Shown here: positions 61,428 through 64,000 of the stretch, in pieces
How positions within the stretch are numbered: position 1 is the stretch's first letter
Layout: each line of letters begins with the position of its first letter
From: Nakamurella lactea DSM 19367
GTDB taxonomy: Bacteria; Actinomycetota; Actinomycetes; Mycobacteriales; Nakamurellaceae
NCBI RefSeq assembly: GCF_000426645.1
Contig: NZ_AUFT01000005.1
Coordinates: 62,001 to 126,000 of the forward strand
DNA: 64,000 nt
Reading direction: 5' to 3'
Notes under the pieces: generated by a model
Databases searched by the model: none
Told to the model about the DNA's origin: nothing
Seen by the model: only the letters and a program-made list of their open reading frames with translations
Position numbers and translations under genes: made by a program

Positions 61428-62999
61428 ATGCCTACCTATGCCGCCCCAGGCGTTTATGTCGAAGAAGTCGTCTCGACCCAGAAAGTCCTGAGCTCGGCGC
61501 CGACCGCGATCGCGGCCTTCGTCGGCTTCACCGAGCGGGCGCCGAGCGATGATCCGAACGACCCGGACGGACTCGCCCCGCGGCTGGTGACCAGCTGGCC
61601 GCAGTTCGAAAAGCTTTACGGGAGCTTCACTCCCGGCGCGGTGCTGCCGCTGTCGGTGTACGGGTACTTCGCCAACGGTGGAGCTCTCGCGTACATCGTC
61701 CGGGTGCCGCACACCGCACCGTCCGGCCAACCGTCCCGCCGCGAACTCCCGGCTGCGGACCGCAGTCTCGGGCTGCCGCTGGCCGTCGAGAGCCTGGAAC
61801 CGGACGCCGACCTGACCTTGCAGATCAGCACTGCCGACACGCCCGGTGATGTGGAAGGCCCGTCGGCCTTCGATCTCTCGGTGCTGCAGAACGACGTGGT
61901 GGTCGAACGGTTCGAGAACCTGACGCTGGACAAGGGCGATCGGAATGTGGCGACCGTGGTGAACGGCACCTCCACCAAGGTGAAGGTCGACGTGCTGCTG
62001 GACGCCAAGACCGACCTGTCCAGCCAGATCGAGGTGCTCAAGCCCGGCAGCTACCCGCTGGAGAAGGCGGCGCCGACTCCGGTCGCGGTCAACGGGCGGA
62101 AGTTCGCCGGTTCGGAGACCGCGCGGGCCGGCATCAACGGCCTGGCCGTCGCCGAGGACGTCACCATCGTGATGGTGCCTGATCTGATCACCGCGGCCAC
62201 CAAGGAGGACGGCAGCGTCGATCTGGGCCTGTGGAAGGCAGTTCAGACGTCGTTGATCAGTCACTGCGAACAGCACGGGAATCGGATGGCGTTGTTGGAC
62301 GCTCCTCCCGGGATGTCGCCGCAGCAGATCAAGGAGTGGCGATCGGATGTCGCGATGTACGACTCCGGCTACGCAACCCTGTACTACCCGTGGATCAAGG
62401 TGGAGAACCCGATCGGCACCAACGGCGATGCCGAGGTGTTCATTCCGCCGAGCGGCCACATCGCCGGAGTCTGGGCCCGCACCGACGAGTCCCGTGGGGT
62501 GTGGAAGGCACCGGCGAACGACACGCTGCGCGGGTGCCTCGACGTCGAGTACGCGATCACCCAGAACGAACAGGCCATCCTCAACCCGATCGGCATCAAC
62601 TGCATTCGGCCGTTCGGCACCAGAGGAATCCGGATCTGGGGCGCGCGCACCCTGTCCAGCGATTCCGACTGGCGATACATCAACGTGCGCAGGCTGTTCA
62701 ACATGGTCGAGAGCACCATCGCCGAAGGCACCCAGTGGGCCGTCTTCGAGCCGAACGACGTCGCGCTCTGGGAAGGCATCAAGCGCACCCTCAACGCCTT
62801 CCTCAAGGGCTTGTGGAGCGCGGGCGCTCTGTTCGGGCAGTCGGTGGACCAGGCGTTCTACGTCAAGTGCGACGCCGAGACCAATCCACCCGAGTCGATC
62901 GATCAGGGTCTGCTGATCGTCGAGGTCGGCATCGCCCCGGTCAAACCGGCCGAGTTCGTCGTCTTCCGGATCGCCCAGCACAAGCAGGTGGCGAACTGA
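61428..62999 (+). CDS. Contractile tail sheath protein
   Basis: Product of 523 residues. It begins PTYAAPGVYVEEVVSTQKVL, the standard opening of phage-tail-like sheath proteins, followed by TAIAAFVGFTERAP. The C-terminal domain has GIRIWGARTLSSDSDWRYIN, RRLFNMVESTIAEGTQWAVF, LWSAGALFGQSVDQAFYVKCD and GLLIVEVGIAPVKPAEFVVF, all conserved in contractile sheaths of phages, R-pyocins and extracellular injection systems. AGGAG lies 6 nt before the ATG. The sheath surrounds the inner tube and contracts to drive it through a membrane. The tube gene follows after 46 bp. Confidence 0.95.
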   Translation: MPTYAAPGVYVEEVVSTQKVLSSAPTAIAAFVGFTERAPSDDPNDPDGLAPRLVTSWPQFEKLYGSFTPGAVLPLSVYGYFANGGALAYIVRVPHTAPSGQPSRRELPAADRSLGLPLAVESLEPDADLTLQISTADTPGDVEGPSAFDLSVLQNDVVVERFENLTLDKGDRNVATVVNGTSTKVKVDVLLDAKTDLSSQIEVLKPGSYPLEKAAPTPVAVNGRKFAGSETARAGINGLAVAEDVTIVMVPDLITAATKEDGSVDLGLWKAVQTSLISHCEQHGNRMALLDAPPGMSPQQIKEWRSDVAMYDSGYATLYYPWIKVENPIGTNGDAEVFIPPSGHIAGVWARTDESRGVWKAPANDTLRGCLDVEYAITQNEQAILNPIGINCIRPFGTRGIRIWGARTLSSDSDWRYINVRRLFNMVESTIAEGTQWAVFEPNDVALWEGIKRTLNAFLKGLWSAGALFGQSVDQAFYVKCDAETNPPESIDQGLLIVEVGIAPVKPAEFVVFRIAQHKQVAN

Positions 63000-63045
63000 T
63001 GTGTCCGTTGCCCCCATCGACGTCTATTCCTAAGGAGCGTCAGCA

Positions 63046-63525
63046 ATGCCCAACGAGCTGATCGACAACGACCCGATCATCGCCCAGAACTTCTTCCTCG
63101 AGATCGACGGGGAGGTTGTCACCATTCTCGCGTCGGTGTCCGGCCTCGACGTCGAGATGGAGGTCGCGACCATGCAGCAGGTCGGGAAGGACGGAAAGAG
63201 CCAGGTCGTCAAGACTCTTGCCGGCCGCAACAAGGCGCCGGATCTCAGCCTGGTCCGGATGGCGCCGCCGGACTCGACCCAGGACAAGATGTGGGGATGG
63301 TTCAACGACATCGAGTCCAAGGGCATCCTGCTGTCCGACCGGACGAACAACCGTAAGAACGGTTCGATCGTGTTGTACGACTCCACTCATGCGGAGGTCG
63401 CCCGGTTCAACTTCACCAACGGCTGGCCGAGCAAGATCTCGACCGACCAGCTCTCGGTCGATTCCAACGACCCGGTGAAGGAAACGATCACCCTCACGAT
63501 CGAGTCGCTCGCGCGAGTCAAATGA
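63046..63525 (+). CDS. Tail tube protein (T4 gp19-like)
   Basis: Product of 159 residues, the usual length. It has PIIAQNFFLEIDGEVVTILA, VSGLDVEMEVATMQQVG, VVKTLAGRNKAPDLSLVR and a closing region with NDPVKETITLTIESL, matching the gp19-like inner tube family shared by phages and injection systems. AAGGAG is about 8 nt before the ATG. The stop overlaps the next gene as ATGA (63522-63525). Confidence 0.93.
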   Translation: MPNELIDNDPIIAQNFFLEIDGEVVTILASVSGLDVEMEVATMQQVGKDGKSQVVKTLAGRNKAPDLSLVRMAPPDSTQDKMWGWFNDIESKGILLSDRTNNRKNGSIVLYDSTHAEVARFNFTNGWPSKISTDQLSVDSNDPVKETITLTIESLARVK

Positions 63526-64000
63526 GCCTGGTCACCTCGTACGAGTTCACCCTGCCCCGGGGATACGTTGATCCCCAGGGCGGGGTGCACCGCGTCGGCA
63601 CCATGCGGCTGGCGACGGCCCGCGACGAGCTCGAGCCGCTGCGCGACCCGACCGTCTCCGGTGCCGACGACCCACGGCTGACGGTGCTCATCCTGGCCAG
63701 AGTGGTGCAGAAGCTCGGCACCCTCGACCAGGTGACGCCGCACGAGATCGAGGGGCTGTTCGCCGCGGATCTGGCCTTCCTGCAGGACTTCTACGGCGTC
63801 ATCAACTTCGGCAATCAGCAGGAGTACGAGGCGTTGTTGGCCGCGCAGGCCCAGTCGCCGCCGTTGACCGGAGCGGGGCCGACGCCGGCACCGAGCGGCC
63901 CGACGGACGTGCCGGCCGGCACCGACCCGGTCAACGGCAGCGCCACCGGTACTGCCGACGCCGACGCTGCGGTCGCTCCCGAAGTGGGGCGGCCGAGGCC
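63522..64000 (+). CDS. Phage-tail-like assembly protein (partial)
   Basis: The gene starts at ATG 63522 inside the tube stop and runs off the window end; 159 codons are visible. It reads MSLVTSYEFTLPRGYVDPQG, then VHRVGTMRLATARDELEPLR, LTVLILARVVQKLGTLDQV and IEGLFAADLAFLQDFYGVIN. From about residue 105 it becomes Pro/Ala/Thr-rich. The first 100 residues resemble the tail-assembly proteins that follow the tube gene in injection-system clusters and correspond in position to tail-assembly chaperones of phages. The ATGA overlap implies tight coupling to tube synthesis. Confidence 0.75.
   Translation, partial: MSLVTSYEFTLPRGYVDPQGGVHRVGTMRLATARDELEPLRDPTVSGADDPRLTVLILARVVQKLGTLDQVTPHEIEGLFAADLAFLQDFYGVINFGNQQEYEALLAAQAQSPPLTGAGPTPAPSGPTDVPAGTDPVNGSATGTADADAAVAPEVGRPR

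Noticed and set aside
60178-64000. Type VI secretion system
   Set aside because: A single phage-like sheath of 523 residues is present instead of the TssB/TssC pair, and no TssJLM membrane complex gene is seen.
60178-64000. Intact prophage
   Set aside because: No integrase, attachment repeat, repressor, capsid or terminase lies on the visible side; the idea is only provisionally set aside because the window ends at 64000.

Overview
The window is high-GC DNA with dense coding on both strands and reads as chromosome from an actinobacterium (Actinomycetota). Supporting signs are a PriA-type HisA with no trpF in the trp cluster, the TreS-Mak-GlgE maltosyltransferase pathway, a Trp-operon-associated membrane protein, a SigE-family ECF sigma factor, many GTG starts, and many genes whose start codon lies 6-7 nt after a TANNNT hexamer (probable leaderless mRNAs). 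A non-Streptomyces lineage such as Nakamurella fits, but that is a guess from gene style only. No tRNA, rRNA, insertion sequence or CRISPR array was seen.

Layout. (1) 0.2-4.6 kb: translation and lipid housekeeping (rpsB, tsf, pyrH, frr, cdsA). (2) 4.6-7.1 kb: an ABC ATPase and a large membrane partner. (3) 7.05-10.4 kb: a Scy/FilP-like coiled-coil protein, methylmalonyl-CoA epimerase and a thiolase, resembling the Streptomyces scy neighbourhood. (4) 10.5-14.4 kb: an ABC-2 exporter, a MarR regulator and an MFS transporter. (5) 14.6-15.7 kb: a YbbN-like thioredoxin/TPR protein. (6) 15.8-30.7 kb: alpha-glucan and trehalose metabolism, with the minus-strand set glgE-treS-mak-glgB-(lipoprotein metallopeptidase), divergent kynureninase, then glgP facing glgX. 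(7) 30.8-33.8 kb: a lone ABC ATPase, a crotonase and a THUMP-like methyltransferase. (8) 33.8-39.8 kb: priA, hisF and hisI, with priA separated from hisF by an ankyrin-repeat gene and an ECF sigma factor coupled to a membrane kelch protein. (9) 39.8-43.4 kb: LysR/EamA divergent pair, a small secreted protein and an acetyltransferase. (10) 43.5-50.1 kb: trpE, Trp-associated membrane protein, trpC, trpB, trpA, lgt. (11) 50.3-58.9 kb: gltB-gltD, pyk, tesB. (12) 59.2-64.0 kb: a DUF998 membrane protein, a septum-formation-like lipoprotein, a DUF4280 PAAR-like protein, then contractile tail sheath, tail tube and a tail-assembly protein cut by the window end.

The most interesting part is the right edge. 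Sheath, tube, tail-assembly protein and a PAAR-like tip, with no head or DNA-packaging gene in view, look like the first genes of a contractile injection system (extracellular or cytoplasmic CIS type) rather than a complete phage. The next bases beyond 64000 are needed to confirm baseplate, spike, AAA+ ATPase and effector genes.

Many genes overlap as ATGA or GTGA (ABC exporter pair, mak/glgB, sigma/kelch, hisF/hisI, trpE/membrane protein, trpA/lgt, tube/assembly), implying translational coupling. PriA is expected to serve both histidine and tryptophan synthesis, which explains the missing trpF. TreS, Mak, GlgE and GlgB make branched alpha-glucan from trehalose, while GlgP and GlgX take it apart.
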